Positions 43,987 to 54,875 of a stretch of 64,000 bases of DNA are shown here, in pieces (within the stretch, counting starts at the first letter, position 1; every line of letters starts with the position of its first letter). The DNA lies in the NCBI RefSeq assembly GCF_000334155.1, contig NZ_ANNK01000076.1, positions 1 through 64,000 on the forward strand. Reading direction: 5' to 3'. A program made the position numbers and the translations under genes. The notes beneath the pieces were generated by a model, which was not told where the DNA came from, ran no database searches, and saw only the letters and a list, made by a program, of their open reading frames with translations. The DNA is from Halalkalibacterium ligniniphilum. Lineage in GTDB: Bacteria; Bacillota; Bacilli; Bacillales; Bacillaceae_D.

Positions 43987-46749
43987 ATGGACTTTAAAGA
44001 AACCTTATTGATGCCGCAAACTGAATTTCCAATGCGCGGTAACCTACCGAAGCGCGAGCCAGAGATACAAGCAAAATGGGAAGAGTCAAAAATTTATGAA
44101 AAAGTGCAAAAAAGAACGGAAGGAAGGCCACTATTTGTTTTACATGACGGGCCCCCGTATGCAAACGGAGACATCCATATTGGTCATGCTTTGAATAAGG
44201 TATTAAAAGACATGATCGTTCGTTACAAGTCAATGAGCGGTTTTCATGCTCCATATGTTCCTGGTTGGGATACACATGGATTGCCGATTGAAACGGCATT
44301 AACGAAATCTGGAAAAGTCAACCGCAAATCAATGAGTGTTGCTGAATTTCGTGTTCTTTGTGAGGAGTATGCGCGTAAACAAATTGACAGACAACGAGAG
44401 CAATTTATGCGCTTAGGGGTTCGAGGCGATTGGTGGAATCCATATGTGACCCTTGATAAGGAATATGAAGCACAGCAAATTAAAGTCTTTGGAGAAATGG
44501 CAAAGAAAGGTTTTATTTACAAAGGGAAAAAGCCTGTTTATTGGTCTCCATCATCTGAGTCTGCCTTAGCTGAAGCTGAAATTGAGTATCATGATAAGCG
44601 CTCCCCATCCATTTATGTTGCTTTTCCTGTAAAAGATGGGAAAGGGGTATTGGATGAAAGCGTGAAAATTGTCATTTGGACAACGACCCCATGGACCATT
44701 CCTGCAAACTTAGGAATTGCGGTGCACCCTGATCTTGAGTATAGTGTTGTAAAAGTAAATAATGATTCGTTTGTTGTGGCTTCAGGATTGCTTGAACAGC
44801 TACAATCAGAGCTTGAATGGAACAATGGTGAAGTTGTCAAAACGTTAAAAGGGTCAGAGCTCGAATATGTTGTGGCGAAGCATCCATTTTATGATCGGGA
44901 ATCCCTTGTGATGTTAGGGGATCATGTGACGCTGGATGCTGGTACTGGATGTGTTCATACAGCTCCTGGTCATGGGGAAGAAGATTACATTGTTGGTCAA
45001 AAATATGGTCTCGATGTTTTATGTCCGGTCGATGATAAAGGGTACATGACAGAAGAGGCGCCAGGCTTTGAAGGTCTGTTTTATGATGAGGCTAATAAGC
45101 CAATCACTGAAAAGCTAGATGAAGTGGGGGCGCTCTTAAAATTAACCTTTATTACACACTCCTATGCTCATGATTGGCGGACAAAAAAGCCAGTGATTTA
45201 CCGTGCTACTGCTCAATGGTTTGCTTCAATTGAAAACTTCCGTCAAGAGCTTCTCGCAGCAATAGAAAGTGTGGAGTGGCTACCAGCATGGGGTGAGACT
45301 CGTTTGTACAATATGGTTCGTGACCGAGGTGACTGGTGTATTTCTCGTCAACGTGCCTGGGGTGTGCCGATTCCAGTCTTCTACGGTGAAGACGGTGAAC
45401 CGATTATTACGGATGAGACGATTAATCATGTGTCTGAATTGTTCCGTGAGCATGGTTCAAACATCTGGTTTGAGCGTGAAACGAAGGATTTGCTTCCTGA
45501 AGGCTTCACATCTGAGCATAGTCCTAATGGTATTTTTACCCGTGAAATGGACATTATGGATGTCTGGTTTGATTCAGGTTCATCTCATCAATCTGTGTTA
45601 GTGGAACGAGAGGAGCTCCAGCGTCCGGCAGATATGTATTTAGAAGGATCAGATCAATATCGCGGCTGGTTCAATTCCTCCTTATCAACAAGTGTCGCTG
45701 TGACTGGTAAGGCGCCTTATAAAGCGGTGTTAAGTCACGGCTTTGCTCTTGATGGTGATGGGCGGAAAATGAGTAAGTCACTTGGAAATGTTGTGATTCC
45801 AAATGATGTGATGAAACAGCTTGGTGCAGATATTCTGCGTTTATGGGTGGCCTCTGTTGACTATCAAGCAGATGTCCGTGTGTCCGATAAAATTTTAAAG
45901 CAAGTGTCTGAAGTGTACCGTAAAATTCGTAATACCTTCCGTTTCTTGTTAGGGAACCTACATGATTTTGATCCAAGTGTTCATCGTGTTTCCACAGATG
46001 CCTTATCTGGTGTGGACAAATTCATGCTTGTTAAGCTTAACCGCTTAATTGATGATGTAAAAGAAGCGTACAATCTTTATCAATTTTCAAGCGTTTATCA
46101 CTCCATTCATAACTTTTGCACGATTGAATTAAGTTCCTTTTATATGGATTTGGCCAAGGACACCCTTTACATTGAGCATGCAGACCACCCTGATCGTCGG
46201 GCAATTCAAACGGTCATGTATGACGTGCTAGTGTCTTTAACGAAGCTATTGTCACCGATTATCCCTCATACAGCTGATGAAGTATGGGCTTATATTCCTG
46301 GGATTGAAGTAGAAAGCGTCCAATTGACTGACATGCCGGAAGCACAAAACTTTGGTGATGTGACGTCTCTTGAAGAGAAATGGGATGCGTTTATGAACGT
46401 TCGTAACGATGTTCTGAAAGCTCTTGAAAATGCTCGGAATGAAAAGATAATTGGGAAATCCTTGACAGCAGCGATTGTTCTTTATCCAGATGGAAAGGTT
46501 CGGGAGCTGTTAGAAAGCGTTGACCGTCTAGAAAAGCTATTTATCGTCTCTAATGTAACCATTGCTGGTAGCAAGCAAGAGGCCCCTGAGCCAGCGGAAA
46601 CATTTGATGAGCTTGCAATTGTTGTTAAAAAAGCAGAAGGTGAGACATGTGAGCGCTGTTGGGTTGTAAGCCCGACGGTTGGCAAAAACGAACAGCATCC
46701 AACCCTTTGCGCAGATTGTGCTGAAACAGTAACTAAATATTATGCATAG
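43987..46749 (+). CDS. ileS: Isoleucyl-tRNA synthetase
   Basis: Class I synthetase charging tRNA(Ile). 920 residues, bacterial (IleS1) length. HIGH at 64-67, CP1 editing domain (about 190-400, with [11 protein letters not shown] and [12 protein letters not shown]), KMSKS at 594-598, anticodon-binding domain, and a C-terminal zinc finger with CERC and CADC. The zinc-finger form fits the mupirocin-sensitive class. SD TAGGAGGAT before ATG 43987. Expression depends on the T-box upstream. Confidence 0.97.
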   Translation: MDFKETLLMPQTEFPMRGNLPKREPEIQAKWEESKIYEKVQKRTEGRPLFVLHDGPPYANGDIHIGHALNKVLKDMIVRYKSMSGFHAPYVPGWDTHGLPIETALTKSGKVNRKSMSVAEFRVLCEEYARKQIDRQREQFMRLGVRGDWWNPYVTLDKEYEAQQIKVFGEMAKKGFIYKGKKPVYWSPSSESALAEAEIEYHDKRSPSIYVAFPVKDGKGVLDESVKIVIWTTTPWTIPANLGIAVHPDLEYSVVKVNNDSFVVASGLLEQLQSELEWNNGEVVKTLKGSELEYVVAKHPFYDRESLVMLGDHVTLDAGTGCVHTAPGHGEEDYIVGQKYGLDVLCPVDDKGYMTEEAPGFEGLFYDEANKPITEKLDEVGALLKLTFITHSYAHDWRTKKPVIYRATAQWFASIENFRQELLAAIESVEWLPAWGETRLYNMVRDRGDWCISRQRAWGVPIPVFYGEDGEPIITDETINHVSELFREHGSNIWFERETKDLLPEGFTSEHSPNGIFTREMDIMDVWFDSGSSHQSVLVEREELQRPADMYLEGSDQYRGWFNSSLSTSVAVTGKAPYKAVLSHGFALDGDGRKMSKSLGNVVIPNDVMKQLGADILRLWVASVDYQADVRVSDKILKQVSEVYRKIRNTFRFLLGNLHDFDPSVHRVSTDALSGVDKFMLVKLNRLIDDVKEAYNLYQFSSVYHSIHNFCTIELSSFYMDLAKDTLYIEHADHPDRRAIQTVMYDVLVSLTKLLSPIIPHTADEVWAYIPGIEVESVQLTDMPEAQNFGDVTSLEEKWDAFMNVRNDVLKALENARNEKIIGKSLTAAIVLYPDGKVRELLESVDRLEKLFIVSNVTIAGSKQEAPEPAETFDELAIVVKKAEGETCERCWVVSPTVGKNEQHPTLCADCAETVTKYYA

Positions 46750-46757
46750 CATTTCAT

Positions 46758-46788
46758 GAGGCTGTCATGCGACGGCCTCTTTTTTTTG
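46758..46788 (+). terminator. Intrinsic terminator of ileS
   Basis: GAGGCTGTC (46758-46766) and GACGGCCTC (46771-46779), ATGC loop, then nine Ts. Confidence 0.9.
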
Positions 46789-46855
46789 GTAAGAAATGAA
46801 ATGTAATCTACGTTTATTTAACAAATGTTGTTTTGTCTAAGCCTTTGAGATTCGG

Positions 46856-46893
46856 AAACACTAAGGAGGAAAGACTACACAAATGTAGTGTTT
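46856..46893 (+). promoter_or_regulatory. Two mutually exclusive hairpins before ylyA
   Basis: AAACACTA (46856-46863) can pair with TAGTGTTT (46886-46893); alternatively ACTACA (46874-46879) pairs with TGTAGT (46884-46889) followed by TTTT. The outer stem would enclose a spare AGGAGGAA. Suggests a small switch or a weak terminator. Confidence 0.3.
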
Positions 46894-46911
46894 TCAAGGG
46901 GGAGGGATTTG

Positions 46912-47574
46912 ATGCGTCAATATGATCAGATTCAAAAACAGCTGCAAAATCGAAAAGAAGCACTGGCACATCGAATGAGGCAAGCGGGGGAATTAAACGT
47001 TCGAGCCCCGTCAGCATCTGCTTCCTTTTCAACGGGAGAGCTTTCACAATACGATAATCATCCAGCTGATACAGCGACAGACCTATATGAACGGGAAAAG
47101 GATCTTGCCTTGTATGAGCAAATGGAGCGGGAGTATGAAGAGGTATCCTACGCATTAGAAAAAATAGAGCAAGGAACGTACGGAATGTGTGAAGTGACAG
47201 GTAAGCCGATTCCTCTAGAACGGTTGGAGGCGAATCCGACAGCGCGTACAATCGTTGAATATGGAAATGGCCGCCTTCCGAAGCACCGGCCTGTGGAAGA
47301 AGAGGTTCTTACAGGCTTTGAGCAATTTCACTATGATGATGACGATGCAGAAACAGAGTTTGATGCCGAAGATGCGTATCAAGCAGTTGCTCGATTTAAT
47401 GAAAATGATATGACGTTTGAGGATGCATCGCTTGATGATGAAGACGAGCTAATAGGGTATGTTGAGGAACTTGAAGCTTTTGTGTCCACAGGGATTGAAG
47501 GATATCGCGGAGCGGAGCATGTTGATTTCCAGCGCAATGTTCATTACGACCACTATTTAAACGATTCGTTATAA
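46912..47574 (+). CDS. ylyA: TraR/DksA-family protein YlyA (YteA-like)
   Basis: 220 residues. Predicted N-terminal helical hairpin (about 1-85), then a degenerate DksA-type zinc-finger region: GMCEVTGKPIPLERLEANPTAR has only one Cys of the usual four, as in the YteA branch. The C-terminus is unusually acidic (DDDDAETEFDAEDA). B. subtilis YlyA acts on SigG-dependent transcription in the forespore; a similar RNA-polymerase role is inferred. ATG 46912 follows GGGGGAGGG. Ends at a strong terminator. Confidence 0.85.
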   Translation: MRQYDQIQKQLQNRKEALAHRMRQAGELNVRAPSASASFSTGELSQYDNHPADTATDLYEREKDLALYEQMEREYEEVSYALEKIEQGTYGMCEVTGKPIPLERLEANPTARTIVEYGNGRLPKHRPVEEEVLTGFEQFHYDDDDAETEFDAEDAYQAVARFNENDMTFEDASLDDEDELIGYVEELEAFVSTGIEGYRGAEHVDFQRNVHYDHYLNDSL

Positions 47575-47584
47575 TTCAGCCACG

Positions 47585-47612
47585 AAGTAGGGGGACACTC
47601 CCCCTACTTTTA
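47585..47612 (+). terminator. Intrinsic terminator of ylyA
   Basis: AAGTAGGGGG and CCCCCTACTT stem around ACACT, followed by TTAT. Strong GC core. Confidence 0.85.
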
Positions 47613-47660
47613 TGCTACAATGCTAACGTATGGAAAGAAGCTTAGATCGGAGGAAGAACG

Positions 47661-48134
47661 TTGCCGTATTACCTTTTAGCCGTTATCATCATTATCCTTG
47701 ACCAAGTAACAAAGTGGATCATCGTAACGTATATGGAACTTTCAGAATCAATCCCTATTATTGAAAATTTCCTTTACATTACATCCCATCGTAATCAAGG
47801 GGCAGCTTTTGGTATTTTACAAGGTCAAATGTGGTTTTTCTATATCGTCACCATTATTGTGATCATCGGAATTGTCTATTATATGGAAAAAGAAGCGAAA
47901 TACGATCGTCTTTTTGGTACTGCACTTGGACTTGTTTTGGGTGGTGCAATCGGGAACTTTATTGACCGTGTGTTTCGTGGTGAAGTCGTCGATTTTATTA
48001 ATACGTATATTTTTACATACAATTTTCCGATCTTTAACGTTGCGGATTCTGCACTTTGTATCGGTGTAGGAGTATTATTTGTGAAGCTTCTTTCTGATGA
48101 GCGGAAAGAGAAAGCAAAGAAGGAGAAAAAATAA
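47661..48134 (+). CDS. lspA: Lipoprotein signal peptidase (signal peptidase II)
   Basis: Aspartic membrane protease that removes signal peptides from lipoproteins. 157 residues, four membrane helices. Catalytic Asp102 (GNFIDRV) and Asp129 (FNVADSA), the same numbering as B. subtilis LspA; conserved NQGAAFG at 45-51. The C-terminus is Lys-rich. TTG 47661 follows GGAGGAAGAACG. Its stop shares one base with the next ATG (TAATG). Confidence 0.96.
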   Translation: MPYYLLAVIIIILDQVTKWIIVTYMELSESIPIIENFLYITSHRNQGAAFGILQGQMWFFYIVTIIVIIGIVYYMEKEAKYDRLFGTALGLVLGGAIGNFIDRVFRGEVVDFINTYIFTYNFPIFNVADSALCIGVGVLFVKLLSDERKEKAKKEKK

Positions 48135-49054
48135 TGGAACAGCAATTTGAATGGGTCGTTACGAGTGACCAAAAAGAGGAACGAATTGATAAGCTCGTCA
48201 CATCGTTACATGAAAACTGGTCACGGACTCAAGTCCAGCAATGGGTAAAAGAAGGTCATCTTCATGTTAATCATAAGCCAGTAAAGTCCAACTATAAAGT
48301 TGAGGAAGGAGACCTGTTGACGCTGATCATACCGGAACCAGAACCAATCGAGGTAGTCCCCGAGAATATTCCTCTTGATATTGTGTTTGAGGATGAAGAT
48401 GTGATTGTTGTGAACAAACCAAGAGGAATGGTCGTTCATCCCGCACCAGGTCATTCGTCAGGTACACTTGTTAATGGTTTAATGTATCATTGTAAGGATT
48501 TATCAGGGATAAATGGTGTCATTCGTCCAGGAATCGTTCATCGCATTGATAAGGACACATCAGGGCTTTTGATGGTTGCCAAAAACGATCGTGCCCATGA
48601 GTCACTTGTCAATCAATTAAAAGCAAAAACGACGAAACGTGTCTATCAAGCCATTGTTCATGGAGTCATTCCCCATGATCATGGAACGATCGACGCACCA
48701 ATTGGCCGTGATAAGAAAGATCGTCAAAGTATGACGGTGACAGAAGAAAATAGCCGCGAGGCTGTTACTCACTTTTCTGTGCTCGAGCGCTTTCAAGAAT
48801 ACACATTTGTTGAATGTCGTTTGGAAACGGGACGAACACACCAAATTCGCGTGCATATGAAATACATTGGTTTTCCACTAGCTGGCGATCCAAAATATGG
48901 TCCGAGAAAAACATTGCCAATTGGTGGTCAAGCCCTACATGCCGCTGAACTTGGCTTCACCCACCCACGCACAGGGGAAGAGTTAGCGTTTCAAGTGGAG
49001 ATGCCTGAAGATATGAAAGGGCTCCTTATGGCTCTTCAAAAAATAAACGATTGA
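48134..49054 (+). CDS. ylyB: RluD-type 23S rRNA pseudouridine synthase (YlyB)
   Basis: 306 residues: N-terminal S4 RNA-binding domain (about 14-70) and RluA/RluD catalytic domain with HRIDKDTSGLLMVAK (about 136-150; catalytic Asp in the RIDKDTSG motif), LETGRTHQIRVH (about 233-244). Likely forms pseudouridines in helix 69 of 23S rRNA as RluD does, but the target is inferred. The -35 of the pyr promoter overlaps its stop codon. Confidence 0.93.
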   Translation: MEQQFEWVVTSDQKEERIDKLVTSLHENWSRTQVQQWVKEGHLHVNHKPVKSNYKVEEGDLLTLIIPEPEPIEVVPENIPLDIVFEDEDVIVVNKPRGMVVHPAPGHSSGTLVNGLMYHCKDLSGINGVIRPGIVHRIDKDTSGLLMVAKNDRAHESLVNQLKAKTTKRVYQAIVHGVIPHDHGTIDAPIGRDKKDRQSMTVTEENSREAVTHFSVLERFQEYTFVECRLETGRTHQIRVHMKYIGFPLAGDPKYGPRKTLPIGGQALHAAELGFTHPRTGEELAFQVEMPEDMKGLLMALQKIND

Positions 49055-49079
49055 CAAGAGTAGCGAAGTTTGTCATACT
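49051..49079 (+). promoter_or_regulatory. SigA promoter of the pyr operon
   Basis: TTGACA (49051-49056), 17-bp spacer, CATACT (49074-49079). The -35 overlaps the end of ylyB. Transcription would start near 49086 and enter the first PyrR attenuator. Confidence 0.85.
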
Positions 49080-49097
49080 TGCTAGTAACAAGATATG

Positions 49098-49214
49098 AGA
49101 TTCTCCTTTAACGTCAGTCCAGAGAGGCTGAGAAGGAATAGAAGCGCCTATTTGTGATTGTAGGTTTCTTATGCGCATGTTCACCCTTCTGCCTCTAAAC
49201 AGAAGGGTTTTTTA
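49098..49214 (+). promoter_or_regulatory. PyrR attenuator 1 (before pyrR)
   Basis: The PyrR-binding loop AGTCCAGAGAGGCT (49116-49129) matches the consensus ARUCCNGNGAGGYU exactly. ATTCTCCTT/AAGGAAT encloses it as the anti-antiterminator; AGAAGG (about 49131) can instead pair with CCTTCT (49185-49190) as antiterminator; the terminator is ACCCTTCTG (49183-49191) with CAGAAGGGT (49200-49208) and Ts. UMP-bound PyrR favours termination. Confidence 0.92.
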
Positions 49215-49249
49215 ATGAGTAAAAGGAGACAATCTTCTTGTGGAGGTGA

Positions 49250-49798
<549 letters not shown>

Positions 49799-49801
49799 GC
49801 T

Positions 49802-49908
49802 TACCTCTTTAAACCAGTCCCGTGAGGCTGCTAAGAGGTACACTCCTTCTGTGCTATTTGCTACAGAATACGTGTAACCTCTTTGTCTAGGGCAAGGAGG
49901 TTTTTTGT
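49802..49908 (+). promoter_or_regulatory. PyrR attenuator 2 (pyrR-pyrP)
   Basis: Binding loop AGTCCCGTGAGGCT (49816-49829), full consensus, inside the stem TACCTCTT (49802-49809)/AAGAGGTA (49833-49840). The same AAGAGGTA-CAC can pair with GTG-TAACCTCTT as antiterminator. Terminator AACCTCTTTG (49876-49885) with CAAGGAGGTT (49893-49902) and Ts. All three states are readable. Confidence 0.93.
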
Positions 49909-49944
49909 TTGACAACGATGAAATCAACGCTAGGAGGAGTATAA

Positions 49945-51270
49945 ATGGCAGCACAACAAAAAGACGTAGGCGTTCAAGAAATTCCACGAGGGGATAAATG
50001 GTTCATTCTTAGTTTGCAGCATCTATGTGCGATGTTTGGAGCAACCATCTTGGTTCCTTTTCTCGTCGGATTGAGTCCTGCGGTGGCACTCGTTTCAAGT
50101 GGACTTGGAACACTTGCTTATTTACTCGTAACAAAAGGTCAAATCCCTGCTTACTTAGGCTCATCCTTTGCCTTTATCGCACCAGTTATTGCAGCGACAA
50201 CCCTTGGAGGGCCAGAAGGGGCGATGTTAGGAAGCTTTTTTGCAGGACTTGTCTATGGGGTTGTTGCCCTTCTCATTAAAACAAGTGGTGTCAGATGGAT
50301 TTTTGCGATTTTACCACCGATTGTTGTCGGTCCTGTTATTATGGTTATCGGTTTGGGGCTAGCAGCAGTAGCGATTAACATGGCGATGAATGACCCAGCA
50401 ACTGAGGCTTACAGTAGCACACACTTCATGGTAGCCCTTGTAACATTAGGAATTACAATTCTAGCCTCAATGTTTCTAAAAGGATTTCTTGGTCTTGTAC
50501 CTATCTTGTTTGGAATTATAGGAGGTTATCTTGTCGCTCTATCCGTTGGACTTATCGATACGACACCAATCGGAGAAGCGAACTGGTTTGAAGTACCAGG
50601 TTTTATCGTCCCGTTTGTCTCCTATACACCACAGTTTTCTTGGGAGATTTTGTTTATCATGGTACCTGTGGCGGCCGTGACGCTTGCAGAACACATTGGT
50701 GACCAAATGGTGCTTAGCAAAATTGTTGGGAAAAATTTTATTAAAAAACCAGGCTTGCATCGCTCTATTTTAGGAGATGGACTCGCGACAATCGTTGCTT
50801 CACTCATTGGAGGTCCACCCAATACAACATATGGAGAAAATATCGGAGTTCTTGCGATTACACGAGTATTTAGCGTGTTCGTCATCGGTGGAGCTGCAGT
50901 GTTGGCAATATTCTTCGGATTTATTGGGAAATTTTCCGCACTCATTTCGACAATTCCGACAGCTGTCATGGGTGGTGTTTCCATTCTCTTATTCGGAATC
51001 ATTGCTTCTTCAGGATTGCGGATGATGATTGATAATGAAATCAACTTAGGTGAAAAGCGCAACTTAATCATTTCGTCCGTTATCCTTGTCATTGGAATCG
51101 GTGGAGCATTTATTCAAGTGTCAGATACGGTTCAAATTGCAGGAATGGCCCTAGCAACAATAATAGGTATCGTGTTGCACGCGATTTTACCAAACAAAGA
51201 AGTGAGCTACGGAAAACATTCCTTGTTTGAAGAAAAGGCTAGTTCAGACGGTAATGACGCCGCTGCATAA
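49945..51270 (+). CDS. pyrP: Uracil permease
   Basis: Uracil:proton symporter of the NCS2 (UraA) family, 441 residues and about 14 helices. Hallmarks: LQHLCAMFGATILVPFLVG near the N-terminus, AEHIGDQMVLSKIVG (about 251-265) with the proton-coupling Glu and His, and GGPPNTTYGENIGVLAITRV (about 288-307). SD AGGAGGAG before ATG 49945. Confidence 0.96.
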   Translation: MAAQQKDVGVQEIPRGDKWFILSLQHLCAMFGATILVPFLVGLSPAVALVSSGLGTLAYLLVTKGQIPAYLGSSFAFIAPVIAATTLGGPEGAMLGSFFAGLVYGVVALLIKTSGVRWIFAILPPIVVGPVIMVIGLGLAAVAINMAMNDPATEAYSSTHFMVALVTLGITILASMFLKGFLGLVPILFGIIGGYLVALSVGLIDTTPIGEANWFEVPGFIVPFVSYTPQFSWEILFIMVPVAAVTLAEHIGDQMVLSKIVGKNFIKKPGLHRSILGDGLATIVASLIGGPPNTTYGENIGVLAITRVFSVFVIGGAAVLAIFFGFIGKFSALISTIPTAVMGGVSILLFGIIASSGLRMMIDNEINLGEKRNLIISSVILVIGIGGAFIQVSDTVQIAGMALATIIGIVLHAILPNKEVSYGKHSLFEEKASSDGNDAAA

Positions 51271-51285
51271 ATTCATACTTGCAAC

Positions 51286-51402
51286 ATCCTTTAACGAAGG
51301 ACAGAGAGACTTCAAAGGCTGTATAAAAGTAAGAGGCATGATGTGATGATTGACCCCTCTTACTTTCCCATGCCCTGAGAGCCTCTCTCAGGGATTTTTT
51401 TG
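51286..51402 (+). promoter_or_regulatory. Divergent PyrR-type attenuator 3 (pyrP-pyrB)
   Basis: CCTTTAACG..ACAGAGAG..AAAGG (51288-51318) keeps the frame of a PyrR loop, but the core AGGACAGAGAGACT differs from the consensus at three positions. A strong terminator CCCTGAGAG (51373-51381)/CTCTCAGGG (51385-51393) with Ts is present. Between them is an 11-bp stem AAAGTAAGAGG (51326-51336)/CCTCTTACTTT (51356-51366). Confidence 0.7.
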
Positions 51403-51459
51403 ACTAATCAGAAAGTGTAAAAATCATGATAACTTTCTGAACAAATAAAAAAAGACTAG

Positions 51460-51499
51460 GGCTTTCGCCATTAAGGACTTGGCGAGAAGCCAAGCTTTT
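51460..51499 (+). promoter_or_regulatory. Second pair of competing hairpins before pyrB
   Basis: GGCTTTCGCCA (51460-51470) pairs with TGGCGAGAAGCC (51480-51491, one bulge); alternatively CTTGGC (51478-51483) pairs with GCCAAG (51489-51494), followed by CTTTT. A further perfect stem CAGAAAGT/ACTTTCTG lies at about 51409-51439. They lie downstream of the PyrR terminator and just before the pyrB SD. Confidence 0.5.
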
Positions 51500-51506
51500 C
51501 TAATAA

Positions 51507-52457
<951 letters not shown>

Positions 52458-52482
52458 ACCAACCAACGAGAGGAGCAATACC

Positions 52483-53763
52483 ATGAAAACATTGCTTAAA
52501 AACGGAACGATGATCACAGCTGAAGGGGTAAAAATCCAGCAAGATCTTTTAATCAATGATGGGTTGATTGAGAAAATGGCAGACAAGATTGACGACGAAG
52601 CGGCTACAACCTATGACGTAAAGGGACAGCTTGTTAGTGCCGGGCTTGTCGATCTACACATCCATCTACGTGAGCCAGGTGGGGAGAAGAAAGAAACAAT
52701 CGAAACAGGTACAAAGGCAGCGGCAAAGGGTGGTTTTACGACCGTTGCAGCGATGCCGAATACGAGACCTGTTCCAGATACAGTCGAGCAAATGAAATGG
52801 TTGATGAATCGAATTGCTGAAACAGCTCAGGTACGTGTACTCCCATATGCAGCGATAACGACAAGACAGCTTGGCGAAGAACTTACTGATTTTAAAGGCT
52901 TGAAAGAAGCAGGTGCATTCGCCTTTACGGATGATGGAGTAGGCGTTCAATCAGCTGGAATGATGCTTGCGGCGATGAAGAAAGCAAAAGCTGCGAATAT
53001 GGCCATTGTTGCCCATTGTGAAGACAACACATTGATTCAAAACGGAACGGTTCACGAAGGCGTTTTTTCTGAACGCCATGGTATTGCTGGTATCCCCTCG
53101 GTTTGTGAATCTGTACATATTGCGCGGGACGTCTTATTAGCGGAAGCTACAGGCGTACATTACCATGTTTGCCACATTAGTACGAAGGAATCGGTTCGTG
53201 TCGTCCGAGATGCAAAGCGTGCTGGAATACGTGTAACAGCAGAAGTTTCACCTCACCACTTGCTACTTTGTGATGAAGACATTCCGTCCCTTGATCCAAA
53301 TTATAAAATGAATCCGCCACTCAGAGGCAAAGATGACCAAAAAGCCTTAATTGAAGGGCTACTCGACGGAACGATAGATTTTATTGCGACGGACCATGCA
53401 CCTCATACGAACGAAGAAAAGCAGCAATCATTGGAGCGAGCACCGTTCGGGATTGTTGGACTCGAAACAGCTTTTCCTCTTCTTTATACTCACCTTGTAC
53501 AAACTGGCACAGCCACACTCGCACAGTTACTGGATTGGCTAACAACTGCACCAGCAAAGGCATTTGGCCTTCCATACGGAGTATTAAAAGAAGGGCAAGT
53601 AGCAGATGTAACAGTCATTGACCTTGAAAGAAAAGAAAAGATTGACCCAACAAGCTTTGTATCAAAGGGAAAGAACACGCCATTCACAAATTGGGAATGC
53701 CAAGGTTGGCCAACGCTAACCTTTGTGGGTGGGAATCTCGTATGGGAAAGAAAAGAGGGATAA
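52483..53763 (+). CDS. pyrC: Dihydroorotase (class I, long form)
   Basis: Closes carbamoyl-aspartate to dihydroorotate. 426 residues, amidohydrolase barrel; metal ligands in [10 protein letters not shown] (His59, His61), further His in IVAHCED and HYHVCHIST, and catalytic Asp in ATDHAPH. SD AGAGGAGCAA before ATG 52483. Confidence 0.97.
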   Translation: MKTLLKNGTMITAEGVKIQQDLLINDGLIEKMADKIDDEAATTYDVKGQLVSAGLVDLHIHLREPGGEKKETIETGTKAAAKGGFTTVAAMPNTRPVPDTVEQMKWLMNRIAETAQVRVLPYAAITTRQLGEELTDFKGLKEAGAFAFTDDGVGVQSAGMMLAAMKKAKAANMAIVAHCEDNTLIQNGTVHEGVFSERHGIAGIPSVCESVHIARDVLLAEATGVHYHVCHISTKESVRVVRDAKRAGIRVTAEVSPHHLLLCDEDIPSLDPNYKMNPPLRGKDDQKALIEGLLDGTIDFIATDHAPHTNEEKQQSLERAPFGIVGLETAFPLLYTHLVQTGTATLAQLLDWLTTAPAKAFGLPYGVLKEGQVADVTVIDLERKEKIDPTSFVSKGKNTPFTNWECQGWPTLTFVGGNLVWERKEG

Positions 53764-53766
53764 TTG

Positions 53767-54855
53767 ATGAAACGACAACTGATTTTAGAAGACGGAACAG
53801 TATTTGTAGGCAAAGCATTTGGAGCGGCAGCTGAAACGACAGGAGAAGTCGTCTTTAATACAGGGATGACAGGATATCAGGAAATTCTTTCAGACCCATC
53901 CTACTGTGGACAAATTGTCACATTAACGTACCCTCTTATTGGGAATTACGGGATTAATCGTGATGATTTTGAATCGATTTCACCCGCCATTCACGGCCTG
54001 ATCGTTAAAGAGCTTGCGGAGGTGGCAAGCAACTGGAGAAGTGAAGAGTCCCTTCATGATTTACTAGAAGCGAAAGGAATCCCTGGCATGTCAGGGATTG
54101 ATACACGAAAATTAACACGACTGATTCGGACGCACGGAACGTTAAAGGGAAGACTTTGCGGCATGGAAGTAGACGTAAATCAAACGGTTCAAGAGCTTCA
54201 GCAGAGTGAACTACCAAAAAATCAAGTCGCTATGGTATCGACAAAGGACCCGTATCATGCACCAGGTAGAGGAAAGCGCGTTGTTCTCGTCGATTACGGA
54301 GCAAAGCACGGGATTTTACAGGAGTTGATTCATCGTAACTGTGATGTGATTGTCGTTCCATACAACACGACAGCTGAGGAAGTTCTTCGCCTAGGGCCTG
54401 ATGGTGTTCTGTTAAGCAATGGACCAGGTAATCCAGAAGACGTGCCAGAAGGAATTGAAATGATTCGTGGCCTTCTAGGTCGTGTCCCTCTTTTTGGAAT
54501 TTGCCTAGGCCATCAGCTTTTCGCCCTAGCATGTGGGGCAACGACAAGCAAATTAACGTTTGGTCATCGTGGATCAAACCACCCAGTACGAGAAATTGCG
54601 ACAAATAAAATTGATATTACAGCCCAAAATCATGGCTTTACAGTTGACCGAGAGTCACTCATGAACACAGAACTAAACGTGACGCATGAAGCTGTAAATG
54701 ATGGTACGGTGGAAGGGCTGGAGCATAAAACCTATCCAGCATTTAGCGTCCAATACCATCCAGAGGCATCGCCCGGACCAGAAGATGCTAACGAGCTATT
54801 TGACCGTTTTATGACAATGATGGCCACAAATTTAAAAACAGATATTTTGGCTTAA
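53767..54855 (+). CDS. pyrAA: Carbamoyl-phosphate synthase, pyrimidine-specific small subunit
   Basis: Glutaminase subunit supplying ammonia to PyrAB. 362 residues: CPSase small-chain N-domain ([17 protein letters not shown]) and class I glutamine amidotransferase with nucleophile Cys246 in GICLGHQ and the His-Glu pair in [13 protein letters not shown] 53767, three bases after the pyrC stop; SD in GAAAAGAGGG. Confidence 0.96.
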   Translation: MKRQLILEDGTVFVGKAFGAAAETTGEVVFNTGMTGYQEILSDPSYCGQIVTLTYPLIGNYGINRDDFESISPAIHGLIVKELAEVASNWRSEESLHDLLEAKGIPGMSGIDTRKLTRLIRTHGTLKGRLCGMEVDVNQTVQELQQSELPKNQVAMVSTKDPYHAPGRGKRVVLVDYGAKHGILQELIHRNCDVIVVPYNTTAEEVLRLGPDGVLLSNGPGNPEDVPEGIEMIRGLLGRVPLFGICLGHQLFALACGATTSKLTFGHRGSNHPVREIATNKIDITAQNHGFTVDRESLMNTELNVTHEAVNDGTVEGLEHKTYPAFSVQYHPEASPGPEDANELFDRFMTMMATNLKTDILA

Positions 54856-54875
54856 AGAAGGGGAGAGACAAAGAG

